Shown: positions 1 through 10,498 of the stretch, one piece after another | Layout of the letters: each line of letters starts with the position of its first letter | Position numbering within the stretch: position 1 is the stretch's first letter | From: Shinella yambaruensis | Lineage (GTDB): Bacteria; Pseudomonadota; Alphaproteobacteria; Rhizobiales; Rhizobiaceae | Direction: 5' to 3' | NCBI RefSeq assembly: GCF_022899355.1 | Contig: NZ_JALJCK010000002.1 | Coordinates: 558,001 to 622,000, forward strand | Length of the DNA stretch: 64,000 bases | Made by a program: the position numbers and the translations under genes | Notes under the pieces: generated by a model | What the model saw: the letters and a program-made list of their open reading frames with translations, nothing else | Database searches by the model: none | What the model was told of the DNA's origin: nothing

Positions 1-722
1 CCTGGCGCATGGGCGACGATGCGGCGATGCTCGCCGTCGTCTCCTCCGCCAACATCGCCTGCGGCTTCCATGCGGGCGATCCGGCCGGCATCTACCGCAC
101 GGTGCAGGCGGCCGCGAAGAACGGCGTCGTCATCGGCGCCCATGTCTCCTATCCGGACCGCGTCGGCTTCGGCCGGCGCGACCTAGACGCGACGTCCGAG
201 GAGCTGATCGCCGACGTGATCTACCAGATCGGTGCGATCAAGGGCGTCGCCGCCGCGGCGGGAACGACGGTGCGCTATGTCAAGCCGCACGGCGCGCTCT
301 ACAATCGCATCGCCTATGACGCCAGGCAGGGCCAGGCCGTCATCGACGGCATCAAGGCGGTCGATCCTTCGCTGGTCCTGATGGGCCTTGCCAATGCGCC
401 GATCCTCGACCTCGCCCGCAAGGCCGGCCTTGCCGTCGTCGCCGAGGCCTTCGCCGACCGCGCCTATACGCCGAAGGGCGAGCTCGTCTCGCGCCGCGAG
501 CCCGGCGCGGTGCTGCACGACGCGGCGAAGATCGCCGACCGCATGGTGCAGCTCGCCCGCGAGGGGACGCTCGAAGCCATCGACGGCAGCACGATCTGCA
601 TCGATGCACAGTCGATCTGCGTGCACGGCGACAGTCCCGGCGCGGTCGCCATCGCAGAGGGAATCCGCCGCCGCTTCGAGGCGGAAGGCATCGCCATCCG
701 CTCCTTCGCCGACAAGTCGTAA
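1..722 (+). CDS. pxpA: 5-oxoprolinase subunit A (LamB/YcsF family), 5' end cut by window
   Basis: Partial gene: the reading frame is open to the left edge, and the residues before the first ATG at 9 read PWR, as in the usual family N-terminus, so the true start lies upstream. The visible 239 or so residues carry LamB/YcsF hallmarks: [12 protein letters not shown] near the N-terminus, [17 protein letters not shown], and VKPHGALYN. In characterised bacteria PxpA works with PxpB and PxpC in ATP-dependent hydrolysis of 5-oxoproline (pyroglutamate) to glutamate in the cytoplasm. A DUF1445 gene follows 9 bp downstream, then the fused PxpB/PxpC gene, so this is the first visible gene of an oxoprolinase-type operon. 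The family assignment is secure. The substrate is inferred from the family. Confidence 0.9.
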   Translation, partial: WRMGDDAAMLAVVSSANIACGFHAGDPAGIYRTVQAAAKNGVVIGAHVSYPDRVGFGRRDLDATSEELIADVIYQIGAIKGVAAAAGTTVRYVKPHGALYNRIAYDARQGQAVIDGIKAVDPSLVLMGLANAPILDLARKAGLAVVAEAFADRAYTPKGELVSRREPGAVLHDAAKIADRMVQLAREGTLEAIDGSTICIDAQSICVHGDSPGAVAIAEGIRRRFEAEGIAIRSFADKS

Positions 723-731
723 GGAGCGGCC

Positions 732-1541
732 ATGACGATCCCCATCGCCTTCCTGGACCATGCCGACGCCACGGCCGCCCGCAAGGCGCGGGCCGATTAT
801 CGAGGCGGGCTCGTCGCGCCCACCTCCGGCATCGCGCCGGGCTTCACCCAGGCCAACATGATCGTGCTGCCGCGCGACTGGGCCTTCGATTTCCTGCTCT
901 ATGCGCAGCGCAACCCGAAGCCCTGCCCGGTGCTCGACGTCTCCGATCCGGGTTCGCCGACGACGCTGCTTGCGCCCGGCGCGGACCTGCGCACCGACCT
1001 GCCGCTCTACCGCATCTGGCGCGATGGCAGGCTCGCGGAGGAGACGCCGGACGCGTCAGCCGCCTGGGCGGAGCGCGACGATCTCGTCGCCTTTCTCATC
1101 GGCTGCTCCTTCACCTTCGAGACGCCGATGGTCGAGGCTGGCATCGAGATCCGCCACATGACGGACAAGACCAATGTGCCGATGTACCTGACCAACAGGG
1201 CCTGCCGGCCCGCCGGCCGGCTCAAGGGCAACATGGTCGTCTCCATGCGGCCGATCCCGGCCTCGCGCGTCGCCGACGCCGCAACCATTTCCGGCCGCTT
1301 TCCGGCCGTGCATGGTGCACCGGTCCATGTCGGGGCGCCCGAGGAAATCGGCATCGCCGACCTTGCGAAGCCTGATTTCGGCGATGCGGTGCGCATCGAG
1401 CCCGGCGAAGTGCCGGTCTTCTGGGCCTGCGGCGTCACCCCGCAGGCGGCCGTGATGGCGTCTGGCGTGCCCTTCGCCATCACCCATGCGCCGGGCCACA
1501 TGTTCATCACGGATATCCCCGATTCCGCCTATCACGCGTGA
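732..1541 (+). CDS. DUF1445 putative hydro-lyase (D-glutamate cyclase-like family)
   Basis: A 269-residue cytoplasmic protein of the DUF1445 / putative hydro-lyase family. Recognisable pieces are the N-terminal [23 protein letters not shown] region and the [13 protein letters not shown] segment. The C-terminus has [12 protein letters not shown] followed by [12 protein letters not shown], which is characteristic of the family. Some relatives are described as D-glutamate cyclases that interconvert D-glutamate and 5-oxoproline, which would fit between oxoprolinase subunit genes. This is family knowledge plus context, not something the sequence proves. The ATG at 732 is preceded by AAGGAG. The gene sits 9 bp after pxpA, and the next gene starts 7 bp after its stop, so it is probably co-transcribed. 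Confidence 0.85.
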   Translation: MTIPIAFLDHADATAARKARADYRGGLVAPTSGIAPGFTQANMIVLPRDWAFDFLLYAQRNPKPCPVLDVSDPGSPTTLLAPGADLRTDLPLYRIWRDGRLAEETPDASAAWAERDDLVAFLIGCSFTFETPMVEAGIEIRHMTDKTNVPMYLTNRACRPAGRLKGNMVVSMRPIPASRVADAATISGRFPAVHGAPVHVGAPEEIGIADLAKPDFGDAVRIEPGEVPVFWACGVTPQAAVMASGVPFAITHAPGHMFITDIPDSAYHA

Positions 1542-1548
1542 GGGTTCG

Positions 1549-3141
1549 ATGCGCTTTCTTCCCGTCAGCCTGACCACCATCCTCGTCGAGCTTGCCGATC
1601 TCGACGAGACGCTCGCCCTCTTCGCCGCGCTCACGGCCGATCTCGTCGACGGCATCGAGGAGATGGTGCCGGCCGCGCGCACGCTGATGATCCGCTTCCA
1701 TCCCGAAAAGGTGACGGCCGCGGATCTTTCGGCCCGGATCAGCACCCGCGACCTTTCGGCGAAGATCGCCCCGTCGGAGCATCTGGTCGAAATTCCCGTG
1801 CGCTATGACGGCGAGGACCTGCGCGATGTCGCCGAGCTGACCCGCCTCAGCGTCGAGGAGGTCGTGCGCCGGCATACGGAAAGCGAATTCACCGTGGCCT
1901 TCTGCGGCTTTGCGCCGGGCTTCGGCTATCTCGTCGGCGGCGATCCGGCCTTGCATGTGCCGCGGCGCAAGAGCCCGCGCACCCGCATTCCGGCCGGCTC
2001 GGTGGCCCTTGCGGGCGCCTTCAGCGGCGTCTACCCGCAGGCGAGCCCCGGCGGCTGGCAGATCATCGGCACGACGCCGGTCCGGATGTGGGATATCGAC
2101 CGCGAGCCTGGCGCGCTGTTCCAGCCCGGCTATCGCGTGCGCTTCTTCGACATGGAGGCCGCGGGCCGGACCGTCAGCATTCCCGAGCCGGCCGTCAAGC
2201 CGGACCGCACCGTCGCGGCGGATGCGCCGCAGTTCAGGGTGCTGGCCGCGCCCATGCCGGCGGTCTTCCAGGATCTCGGCCGTTTCGGCCAGACGGGGCA
2301 GGGCGTTTCCGCCTCCGGCGCGCTCGATCGCGCTGCCTTCAATTCCGCGGGCCGCATCGTCGGCAATCCGGCCAACACGCCGGCGCTGGAACTCACGCTC
2401 GGCGGCTTCTCCTTCGAAAGCAACGTGCGCGCCGTGATCGGCCTTGCCGGCGCCGCCTGTCCCGTGACGGTCCGCGATGCGGACGGCCGTGCCCACGACT
2501 TTTCGATTCTGCAGCCCATCGCGCTGGAGCCCGGCGACGTCGTGACGATCGGCCATCCGAAGGCGGGCATGCGCACCTATCTTGCCGTGCGCGGCGGCTT
2601 CGATGTCGCGCCGGTCCTCGGCAGCGCGGCGACCGATACGCTGGCCGTCGTCGGTCCCGAGCCGGTCACGGCCGGGACGGTGCTGGCGCTGAGCGGCCGC
2701 AAGGAGGGGCTGGCGAGCGTCTCGCCGGATGAACTCCCCGCCTTCGACCTGCCCTCGGCCGGCGACGTGGTGACGCTCGACGTGGTGCTCGGCCCCCGCA
2801 CGGACTGGTTCACGCAGAAGGGCATCGAGACGCTGACGAGCCAGCTCTGGCAGGTCACGCCGCAATCGAGCCGCGTCGGCATCCGCCTTGCCGGCGAGGT
2901 GCCGCTGGAGCGCAAGGACAGCGCGGAACTGCCGAGCGAAGGCACGGCGACGGGCGCCATCCAGGTGCCGCACAGCGGCCAGCCGGTGCTCTTCCTTGCC
3001 GACCATCCGCTGACCGGCGGCTATCCCGTCATCGGCGCCGTCGCCGAATACCATCTGGACCTTGCCGGCCAGATCCCGATCAACGCAAAAATCCGTTTCC
3101 GCCCGATCGGCTCCTTCGCCGACATCGCCGCGACCCGCTAG
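1549..3141 (+). CDS. pxpB/pxpC fusion: 5-oxoprolinase subunits B and C fused (KipI-KipA / AHS1-AHS2)
   Basis: A 530-residue fusion of two normally separate proteins. Residues about 1-220 are the KipI/AHS1 (PxpB) domain, with the [10 protein letters not shown] motif and the [17 protein letters not shown] segment. Residues about 235-525 are the KipA/AHS2 (PxpC) domain, with [20 protein letters not shown] and a C-terminal [12 protein letters not shown]. The same two domains make up the carboxyltransferase part of urea carboxylase, which matters because the next gene encodes a biotin carboxylase. The start is set at the ATG at 1549 ([10 protein letters not shown]), the usual PxpB beginning; a longer frame from 1486 would overlap the previous gene. 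It lies 7 bp after DUF1445 and 10 bp before the biotin carboxylase gene. Confidence 0.88.
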   Translation: MRFLPVSLTTILVELADLDETLALFAALTADLVDGIEEMVPAARTLMIRFHPEKVTAADLSARISTRDLSAKIAPSEHLVEIPVRYDGEDLRDVAELTRLSVEEVVRRHTESEFTVAFCGFAPGFGYLVGGDPALHVPRRKSPRTRIPAGSVALAGAFSGVYPQASPGGWQIIGTTPVRMWDIDREPGALFQPGYRVRFFDMEAAGRTVSIPEPAVKPDRTVAADAPQFRVLAAPMPAVFQDLGRFGQTGQGVSASGALDRAAFNSAGRIVGNPANTPALELTLGGFSFESNVRAVIGLAGAACPVTVRDADGRAHDFSILQPIALEPGDVVTIGHPKAGMRTYLAVRGGFDVAPVLGSAATDTLAVVGPEPVTAGTVLALSGRKEGLASVSPDELPAFDLPSAGDVVTLDVVLGPRTDWFTQKGIETLTSQLWQVTPQSSRVGIRLAGEVPLERKDSAELPSEGTATGAIQVPHSGQPVLFLADHPLTGGYPVIGAVAEYHLDLAGQIPINAKIRFRPIGSFADIAATR

Positions 3142-3151
3142 GAGGACTGCC

Positions 3152-4882
3152 ATGAAGAAAGTGCTGATTGCCAATCGTGGCGAGATCGCCGTGCGCATCG
3201 TGCGCGCCTGCCGTGATTACGGACTCCAGTCGGTCGCCGTCTATGCGGATCCGGATGCGGACGCGCTGTTTGTGCGCCTTGCCGACGAAGCCTGCGGCCT
3301 TGGCGGCGTGCGCCCGGCGGAAACCTATCTCGATATCGAGAAGCTGATCGCAGTCGCAAGGCGCGCCGGCGCAGATGCGGTGCATCCGGGCTACGGCTTC
3401 CTTTCCGAGCGTGCCGAATTCGCGCGCGCCGTGCAGGGCGCCGGCCTCATCTGGATCGGCCCCGATCCGGACGTCATCGAGGCGCTCGGCGACAAGGTCG
3501 AGGCACGGCGCATCGCGCAGGGCGTCGGCGCGCCGCTGGTCGCGGGCAGCGACGGCCCGGTGTCCTCGGCGACCGAGGTCGTCGCGTTTGCGGAACGGCA
3601 CGGCCTGCCGGTCGCCATCAAGGCGGCGCATGGCGGCGGCGGGCGCGGCCTCAAGGTGGCCTGGAAGATGGAGGAGGTCGCCGACCTCTACGAATCCGCC
3701 GTGCGCGAGGCGACGGCGGCCTTCGGCCGCGGCGAATGTTTCTTGGAACGCTTCCTCGACCGGCCGCGCCATATCGAGGCGCAGGTCATTGCCGACAAGC
3801 ATGGCAACGTGCTGGTGCTCGGCACCCGCGACTGCTCGGCCCAGCGCCGCAACCAGAAGCTCATCGAGGAGGCCCCGGCGCCCTTCCTCTCCGACGAGCA
3901 GCGCCGGAAGATCCACGCCGCTGCCAAGGCCATCTGCGCGGCTGCCGGCTATTCGGGCGCCGGCACGGTGGAGTTCCTGCTCGGCGTCGACGGCACGATC
4001 TCCTTCCTCGAGGTGAACACCCGCCTCCAGGTCGAGCATCCCGTCACGGAGGAGACGACCGGCATAGACCTCGTCATCGAGCAGTTCCGCATCGCCGAGG
4101 GCCTGCCGCTGCGTGTGCTGGAAACGCCGGAGCCGCGCGGCCATTCCATCGAGTTCCGCATCAATGCGGAAGACCCCGGCCGCGGCTTCCTGCCGACGCC
4201 CGGCGCCATCACCGTGTTCGATCCGCCCTCCGGCCCGGGCGTGCGCCTCGACAGCGGCGTCGTTACAGGTTCCACCGTGCCCGGCGTCTTCGATTCGCTG
4301 GTCGCCAAGCTGATCGTGACCGGCGCGACGCGCGAGGAGGCCCTGCGCCGCGCCCGACGCGCGCTGAAGGAGTTCCGCATAGAGGGCGTCGCGACGGTCC
4401 TGCCGTTCCACCGCGCTGCCATCGACACGGCGGATTTCATCGGCACGGACGGCTTCAAGGTGCATACCCGCTGGATCGAGACCGATTTCGCCGCCATGCC
4501 CGAGGCCATGGCCCGGCCCGAGCCGGCCGACGATCCGACGCTGGTCCGCACCCATATCGAAATCGACGGCAGGCGCGTGTCGATCGCCCTGCCGAGCCTT
4601 CTGCTCGCCGGCCTCGGCGCGACGGGGCAGGGCAGCGCATCGGCCGCGGGCAAGGGCGGACGGCCCGCCGAGGATGGCATAACGGCCCCGGTTTCCGGCA
4701 CGCTGCAGGCCTTCAAGATCGCCGACGGCGCCACCGTCGCGGAAGGCGACCTCGTGGCGGTCATGGAGGCGATGAAGATGGAAACGCAGGTTCTCGCGCC
4801 GAAGGCTGGGCGGCTCAGGCTGCGCGTGAAGGAAGGCGACTACCTCCAGGCCGGCGACGTGCTGATGGTGTTCGAAGGCTGA
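3152..4882 (+). CDS. Biotin carboxylase with C-terminal biotinyl carrier domain
   Basis: A 576-residue biotin-dependent carboxylase subunit. The N-terminal biotin carboxylase fold begins [17 protein letters not shown] and has HPGYGFLSE. Its ATP-grasp glycine loop is [12 protein letters not shown], and the catalytic block is [17 protein letters not shown]. After about residue 450 comes a short linker and then a biotinyl-lipoyl domain with the biotin-accepting lysine in EAMKMET (about K542). It is longer than AccC (about 450) because it carries its own BCCP domain, but it has no carboxyltransferase domain. The only carboxyltransferase-like partner nearby is the preceding KipI-KipA fusion. The ATG at 3152 follows AGGAGGACTGCC. 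It appears to be the last gene of the operon, since a palindromic repeat and an opposing gene follow. Confidence 0.88.
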   Translation: MKKVLIANRGEIAVRIVRACRDYGLQSVAVYADPDADALFVRLADEACGLGGVRPAETYLDIEKLIAVARRAGADAVHPGYGFLSERAEFARAVQGAGLIWIGPDPDVIEALGDKVEARRIAQGVGAPLVAGSDGPVSSATEVVAFAERHGLPVAIKAAHGGGGRGLKVAWKMEEVADLYESAVREATAAFGRGECFLERFLDRPRHIEAQVIADKHGNVLVLGTRDCSAQRRNQKLIEEAPAPFLSDEQRRKIHAAAKAICAAAGYSGAGTVEFLLGVDGTISFLEVNTRLQVEHPVTEETTGIDLVIEQFRIAEGLPLRVLETPEPRGHSIEFRINAEDPGRGFLPTPGAITVFDPPSGPGVRLDSGVVTGSTVPGVFDSLVAKLIVTGATREEALRRARRALKEFRIEGVATVLPFHRAAIDTADFIGTDGFKVHTRWIETDFAAMPEAMARPEPADDPTLVRTHIEIDGRRVSIALPSLLLAGLGATGQGSASAAGKGGRPAEDGITAPVSGTLQAFKIADGATVAEGDLVAVMEAMKMETQVLAPKAGRLRLRVKEGDYLQAGDVLMVFEG

Positions 4883-4940
4883 TTGGATGCCGGCTCCCGG
4901 TTTTCGGCAGCCTGTCAGGGACGAAACCCGCATACCTCTC

Positions 4941-5023
4941 CTCCGTCGTGGTCGGGCTTGACCCGACCATCCACAGCCGCGGGTGCCGCGTGGATCCTCG
5001 GGGCGCGCCCGAGGATGACGGAG
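4941..5023. repeat. Rhizobial-type palindromic intergenic repeat
   Basis: An 83-bp nested palindrome between two convergent genes. The outer arms CTCCGTC (4941-4947) and GACGGAG (5017-5023) enclose GGTCGGG-CTTGA-CCCGACC, an ATCCAC/GTGGAT pair and ATCCTCGGG-GCGCG-CCCGAGGAT. Elements with this wording are widespread between genes in Rhizobiales. Lying at the 3' ends of genes on both strands, it could also act as a bidirectional terminator or mRNA-end stabiliser. That role is inferred. Confidence 0.7.
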
Positions 5024-5085
5024 TGCTTGGGGTGATGCTTATCATCGAGTTGACGGCTCTCGGTCTTCGAGAGCCCACTTTCCAA

Positions 5086-5931
5086 TCAAAAATCCGGCGC
5101 CACGCCGAAGACGAATTCGCAGGGCGTGTGCGACATGTTGAAATACTGGTGGTCGAAGCCGGCGGGGATGTAGAAGCCGTCGCGCGGATTGAGCTCGAAC
5201 CAGGCCTGGCCTTCGGCATCCGGGATGTGGATGTTGAGCACGCCGGAGACGACATAGAGGCATTCGTCGCCCTTGTGGCGCTCGATGCGGGTGCGCTTGC
5301 CGCCGAGCACCGTCGTCTTGCCGACCGTCAGCTGGTCCGTCGCGCAGTAGAAGCCGGTATAGGCGCCCTGCGTCTCCGCATCGAGGCTCCAGAGCATGTC
5401 CGCATCGCGCTTGGGATGGATGGTGCGGGACTTCTCCTGTGCCGCCGCCTCCATCGGCCAGCGGCCGAGGAATTCGTCCTGGATGTAGCGGTTTTCCGAA
5501 AGCAGCGGCTTGGTGCGGGCGTAGGGGCCGGATGTGCCCTTGGCCGGCGGCGGGGCGAAGAATTCGAGCACGCGCACCTGCTCCTCGCTGAGGTTGAAGC
5601 CGTGATGCCAGGTGTCCTTGCGGAAGAACAGCGCCTCGCCGGGCTTGGCGATGCAGACCTCGCCCGTTTCCGGATTGGCAAGGCCGAGCGTGCCGCTGAT
5701 CACGTAAAGCAGCTCGTCCGCGCCGAAGATGGTGCGGAAGGCATCGGTGTGCTTGAAGCAGCCGCCCGGCTGCATGCCGAAGACGATCTGGTGGATGTTT
5801 TCCGTGGAGGCATAGATCCAGTCGTCGACGAGGCCGGCATTCTCCTCGCCCCACAGATGGCGCGTCACGCCGGCATAGGGAATGTGGCTCGGCCGGTCGA
5901 AGACGGGGCGGGGGGACGGCTTGTAGCCCAT
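5086..5931 (-). CDS. Bicupin protein, function unknown
   Basis: A 281-residue cytoplasmic protein with two cupin domains. The first (about residues 55-135) contains PGGCFKHTDAFRTIFGADEL and a histidine-rich return strand with DTWHHGFN. The second (about 190-281) contains GKRTRIERHKGDECLYVVSG and IPAGFDHQYFNMS, with conserved His/Glu positions suited to metal binding. The length and two-domain layout resemble ureidoglycine aminohydrolase-type and sugar-isomerase-type bicupins, but no specific match is recognised. Start chosen at 5931 because AAAAGGAG lies 7 nt upstream; the longer start at 5958 would overlap that ribosome-binding site. It is 28 bp downstream of the TetR gene at the tail of the sugar operon, so it may modify the imported compound. 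Confidence 0.75.
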   Translation of the reverse strand: MGYKPSPRPVFDRPSHIPYAGVTRHLWGEENAGLVDDWIYASTENIHQIVFGMQPGGCFKHTDAFRTIFGADELLYVISGTLGLANPETGEVCIAKPGEALFFRKDTWHHGFNLSEEQVRVLEFFAPPPAKGTSGPYARTKPLLSENRYIQDEFLGRWPMEAAAQEKSRTIHPKRDADMLWSLDAETQGAYTGFYCATDQLTVGKTTVLGGKRTRIERHKGDECLYVVSGVLNIHIPDAEGQAWFELNPRDGFYIPAGFDHQYFNMSHTPCEFVFGVAPDF

Positions 5932-5959
5932 GGAAAACTCCTTTTCAGATAGTGGCAAG

Positions 5960-6526
5960 CTAGGGGGCGGCGCCCACTGGACGGGTGCGCGCGATGAGCC
6001 GGTCGATGACGGCCTGCTTCATGGCGGGATCGAGATGCATGACGTTGAACACCTCGGCCATCCACATGCCCTCGATGGCGAGGCGGATGATCGTCGCTTC
6101 GACGGGATCGAGGCCGTCCGTCTCGACGGCGGCCTGGCAGCGGATGTTCTGCTGGTGGACGATTTCGAGCAGGTCGGGAAAGTTCGACAGCGCCGCCGTG
6201 ATGCTGGCGCCGAGCCGGTCGTACTGGTCGCCGGTGCTGGCGGCCCCGCCCATCGTCGCCTTCACATAGGCGCGGGTGTAGCGGCCATGCGGCTCCTCGT
6301 CCTCGCCCTCGATGCCGGAAAGACCGGTCTCGAAGCGATAGACGAAGCGCTCGACCATGGCGCGCACCAGCGCATCCTTGCTGGCGAAGTGGTAGAGGAT
6401 GCCGCCCTTGGAGAGCCCCGTCACCTCCGCCACCTTGTCGAAGGTGAGCGAGGAGACGCCCTCGTTGACGACGATCTCCTCGGCGGCGCTGAGGATGCGT
6501 TCCCGTGCGGTGCCACGTCTTGCCAT
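5960..6526 (-). CDS. TetR/AcrR-family regulator
   Basis: A 188-residue TetR-type regulator. The N-terminal helix-turn-helix (about residues 9-55) includes RERILSAAEEIV and the recognition region TGLSKGGILYHFASKDALVRAM. The C-terminal ligand domain is unassigned. It lies 32 bp downstream of the Gfo/Idh oxidoreductase gene in the same orientation, so it is probably part of the sugar operon and a candidate local repressor. A likely TetR operator overlaps the presumed promoter of the first operon gene at 14514-14531. Linking this regulator to that site is inference: the other TetR in the window (16900-17580) has a very similar site upstream of itself. Confidence 0.85.
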   Translation of the reverse strand: MARRGTARERILSAAEEIVVNEGVSSLTFDKVAEVTGLSKGGILYHFASKDALVRAMVERFVYRFETGLSGIEGEDEEPHGRYTRAYVKATMGGAASTGDQYDRLGASITAALSNFPDLLEIVHQQNIRCQAAVETDGLDPVEATIIRLAIEGMWMAEVFNVMHLDPAMKQAVIDRLIARTRPVGAAP

Positions 6527-6558
6527 GTCGAACCCCGATGCTGTTGCTGGTCTTCCCG

Positions 6559-7644
6559 CTATAGCGACGAACTTTCGCGCAGGCGACCGACGATTTCGGC
6601 CATCAGGGCGAGGTCCTGGCGGGAGTCGTCGAGCGTCGTCTTGGGCGTCGTGCCGTTCACCAGATGGTCGTGGAAGGCGCGCAGCTCGATGGCGAAGGGA
6701 TCGGTGTAGTTCGGGCCGAAAGTGCGGGTCTCGGTCTCGGTGTCGGTCGAGTCCGTGACTTCCAGCGTGGTCGGCAGGTTGCGGATGTAAGGCGTGTCGT
6801 AGCCGAAGCTGAGGCGGCGGCGGTCGGAGTAGACCTCGATGCGGGCATCGAAGCGCGCGACATTGTCGATCAGCGCCTCGTAGATCGCGGTGAAATGGCC
6901 GTAGTCGAAGAGCGCGACGATCTGCTCGCCGTTCTGCTTGTGGTGGGCGGCGATGACCCGCTGCGGCAGGCCGATCAGCTCGCGCATGGCCGAGAGGCTG
7001 TGCGAGGAGAGGCCGGTCAGCACCTGGTAGGCGCGCATCAGGCTGGGCGAGGCGTCCTTGCCGGCGACGTCGCGCAGCAGCGCCCCGGTCTCGGCGCGGG
7101 ACTTTGCGAGGAAGGCGCCGTCGAGATCATCAGGATAGAAGATGTTGCGCGTCTGGCGGATGAAGAACGGGCCTTCGCAGATGAGGTCGCGCACGCGCAC
7201 ATAGCGCAGCGCCTCCTGTGCCGGCATCATCTCCTTGGCCTTCAGGAAGCTTGCCGAATAGCGCCGCATATAGGCGACGAAGACGAGGCGGCCGGATTTT
7301 TCGGCAAGCGGCCGGACGTCGTCGATCTCGCCGAGCGTCAGGCAGGCGGGCTTTTCGAGGAAGACGTCCTTGCCGGCCTTCAGCGCCAGGTCGAGATAGT
7401 GACGGTGCGTCTGGTCGGGCGTCAGGATGAAGACGGCGTCGATGTCGGACGCCGCGAGCAGCGCTTCGGCGCTCTCATAGGCGCGCGCCCCGGGATAGCG
7501 GCCGGCACAATGGGCGGTGAGGCTCGGCGAGACGTCGAAGACGCCGGCGACCTCGAAGAGATGGCGGTGATCGGCAAGGATCGGCAGGTGCATGAGCTGG
7601 CTCACCTCGCCAAGGCCGATGAGGCCGACACGGACGATACGCAT
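6559..7644 (-). CDS. Gfo/Idh/MocA-family sugar oxidoreductase
   Basis: A 361-residue NAD(P)-dependent oxidoreductase. The N-terminal Rossmann fold starts MRIVRVGLIGLGEVSQLMHLP, and the EKP motif occurs as FLEKPACLTLGE near residue 95. The C-terminal half is the usual alpha/beta substrate domain. Members oxidise or reduce sugar, inositol or amino-sugar hydroxyls, often forming 3-keto or 1-keto intermediates. Start is the ATG at 7644; the open frame continues upstream but would enter the permease gene. It lies 29 bp after the MalG-like permease in the sugar operon and is its most likely first catabolic enzyme, possibly paired with the IolE-like TIM barrel. The exact substrate cannot be read from the sequence. 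Confidence 0.87.
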   Translation of the reverse strand: MRIVRVGLIGLGEVSQLMHLPILADHRHLFEVAGVFDVSPSLTAHCAGRYPGARAYESAEALLAASDIDAVFILTPDQTHRHYLDLALKAGKDVFLEKPACLTLGEIDDVRPLAEKSGRLVFVAYMRRYSASFLKAKEMMPAQEALRYVRVRDLICEGPFFIRQTRNIFYPDDLDGAFLAKSRAETGALLRDVAGKDASPSLMRAYQVLTGLSSHSLSAMRELIGLPQRVIAAHHKQNGEQIVALFDYGHFTAIYEALIDNVARFDARIEVYSDRRRLSFGYDTPYIRNLPTTLEVTDSTDTETETRTFGPNYTDPFAIELRAFHDHLVNGTTPKTTLDDSRQDLALMAEIVGRLRESSSL

Positions 7645-7673
7645 GGAAAAGACCTTTCTGCCCCGCAAGGGGC

Positions 7674-8513
7674 CTAACCCTTGACCGCTCCGGCGGTGAG
7701 GCCGGAGACGATGTATTTCTGGAAGAGCAGCGCCATCACGATCAGCGGCACGGTGACGATGGTCGATGCGGCCATGATCGCGCCATAGGGGAACTCGTAG
7801 CGGCTGGAGCCGGAGATGAGGGCGATCGCGACCGGCACCGTGCGGTTCTCGTCCGTCAGGATGAAGGTGAGCGCGAAGAGGAACTCGTTCCACGAGGCGA
7901 TGAAGGCGAGCAGGCCCGTCGAGATCAGCGCCGGCCCCATCATCGGCAGGAAGATGCAGCGCACGATGCGCAGCGGCGAGCAGCCGTCCATGATCGCCGC
8001 TTCCTCGATCTGCCGCGGCAGGCTGCGCATGAAGGTGGTCAGCACCCAGATGTTGAAGGGCAGCGTGAAGATCATGTAGGCGAAGATCAGCGAGCCGAGC
8101 GTGTTGTAGAGGCCGAGCCAGCGGATCATCTCGAAGAGGCCGGAGAGCAGCGCGATCTGCGGGAACATCGAGACGGCGAGGAAGAGGAACATGATCGGCG
8201 AGCGGCCCCGGAAATCGATGCGGCCGAGCGCATAGGCCGCCGCGATCGCCAGCCCCAGCGAGAGCGCCACGACGGAAGCCGCAACGATGAGGGAGTTCAG
8301 GAGGCTGCGCAGGAACACGCCGTCCGACAGGATCGCCTCGTAATTGTTGAACTTCAGGTCCGGCAGGAAGGTGACGTCGAAGATCGCCTGGCCGGATTTC
8401 AGCGAGGAGGCGATCATCCAGTAGAAGGGAAACAGCGTGTAGAGCGCGACCACGGCGAAGAGCCCGTAGATCGCGATGCGGTGAAGGCGCCTGCCCGTTG
8501 CACTGCGCACCAT
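7674..8513 (-). CDS. Carbohydrate ABC transporter permease (MalG type)
   Basis: A 279-residue inner-membrane permease with about six transmembrane helices, beginning with a segment around residues 12-30 (AIYGLFAVVALYTLFPFYWMI). The conserved cytoplasmic EAA loop is present as EEAAIMDGCSPLRIVRCIFLP. Length and topology fit the MalG/UgpE class. It starts 1 bp after the stop of the MalF-like partner and shares the operon with the MalK-like ATPase and the solute-binding protein, giving a complete CUT1-type sugar importer. The substrate is unknown. Confidence 0.92.
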   Translation of the reverse strand: MVRSATGRRLHRIAIYGLFAVVALYTLFPFYWMIASSLKSGQAIFDVTFLPDLKFNNYEAILSDGVFLRSLLNSLIVAASVVALSLGLAIAAAYALGRIDFRGRSPIMFLFLAVSMFPQIALLSGLFEMIRWLGLYNTLGSLIFAYMIFTLPFNIWVLTTFMRSLPRQIEEAAIMDGCSPLRIVRCIFLPMMGPALISTGLLAFIASWNEFLFALTFILTDENRTVPVAIALISGSSRYEFPYGAIMAASTIVTVPLIVMALLFQKYIVSGLTAGAVKG

Positions 8514-8514
8514 G

Positions 8515-9423
8515 TCACACCCCCAGGAGCTTGCGGTTGAGCCGGAAGACGGTCACGTAGATCGCCGTCACCACGGCGATCATCAGGAAGATCGCGGCGC
8601 TCGCCGCCGAGCCGACGCCCATGTCCTGGAAATTGACCAGCACCTCGCGGGCATAGATCGACACGGTCTTCGTGTCGTCGCTGTTCGAGGACAGCACGAA
8701 GCTGAGGTCGAACATGCGCAGCGCATCGAGCAGCCGGAAAAGCACGGCGACGGCGATGCTGGGCGCAAGCAGCGGCAGGGTGAGCGCGGTGAATTGCCGC
8801 CATTCCGACACGCCGTCGATCGAGGCGGCCTCGTAGATGCTCTTCGGCAGCATCTGCAGGCCGGCGAGGATGAGCAGCACCATGAAGGGCGTGGTGATCC
8901 AGACGTCGACGGCGATGATGACGGGCATGACGAGATCGGGATTGGCCGTCCAGGCGATGCCGTGGTCGATGACGCCCATGAGCTTCAGCACATGGTTGAG
9001 GATGCCGAACTGGTCGTGCAGCATCCACTGCCACATGCGCGCGCTGACGACGACGGGAATGGACCAGGGAATGAGAATGACCGCGCGCATGAAACCGCGG
9101 CCGGACATGTGGGCGTTCAGCAGCAGCGCGATGGCAAGCCCCAGCGCCGTCTCGATGGAGACCGACACGACCGTGAAATAGAGCGTGTTGCGGACCGACT
9201 GCCACCACAGCGCATCCTCGAACAGCGTGAAATAGTTCTCGAGGCCGATATAGGCGTAGATGTCGGGCTCGGTGAGGAAGGCGTCGGTGAAGGAGAAGAG
9301 GAAGGTCCGCCCGAGCGGCCAGAGCGCCACGGCGAAGAGCACGAGAAGGCTCGGCGCGAGGAACAGCCAGGCCGTGCGCGCCCGCTTGGCATTGAGGCCG
9401 ATGCGTATCGCTCCCGTGGCCAT
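8515..9423 (-). CDS. Carbohydrate ABC transporter permease (MalF type)
   Basis: A 302-residue inner-membrane permease with six predicted helices. The first is ARTAWLFLAPSLLVLFAVAL, and the EAA loop reads YEAASIDGVSEWRQFTALTLP. Start is placed at the ATG at 9423 (MATGAIRIGL), 1 bp after the ATPase stop codon; the longer frame runs back through the ATPase gene and is not credible. It pairs with the MalG-type permease immediately downstream. Confidence 0.92.
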   Translation of the reverse strand: MATGAIRIGLNAKRARTAWLFLAPSLLVLFAVALWPLGRTFLFSFTDAFLTEPDIYAYIGLENYFTLFEDALWWQSVRNTLYFTVVSVSIETALGLAIALLLNAHMSGRGFMRAVILIPWSIPVVVSARMWQWMLHDQFGILNHVLKLMGVIDHGIAWTANPDLVMPVIIAVDVWITTPFMVLLILAGLQMLPKSIYEAASIDGVSEWRQFTALTLPLLAPSIAVAVLFRLLDALRMFDLSFVLSSNSDDTKTVSIYAREVLVNFQDMGVGSAASAAIFLMIAVVTAIYVTVFRLNRKLLGV

Positions 9424-9424
9424 G

Positions 9425-10494
<1,070 letters not shown>

Positions 10495-10498
<4 letters not shown>

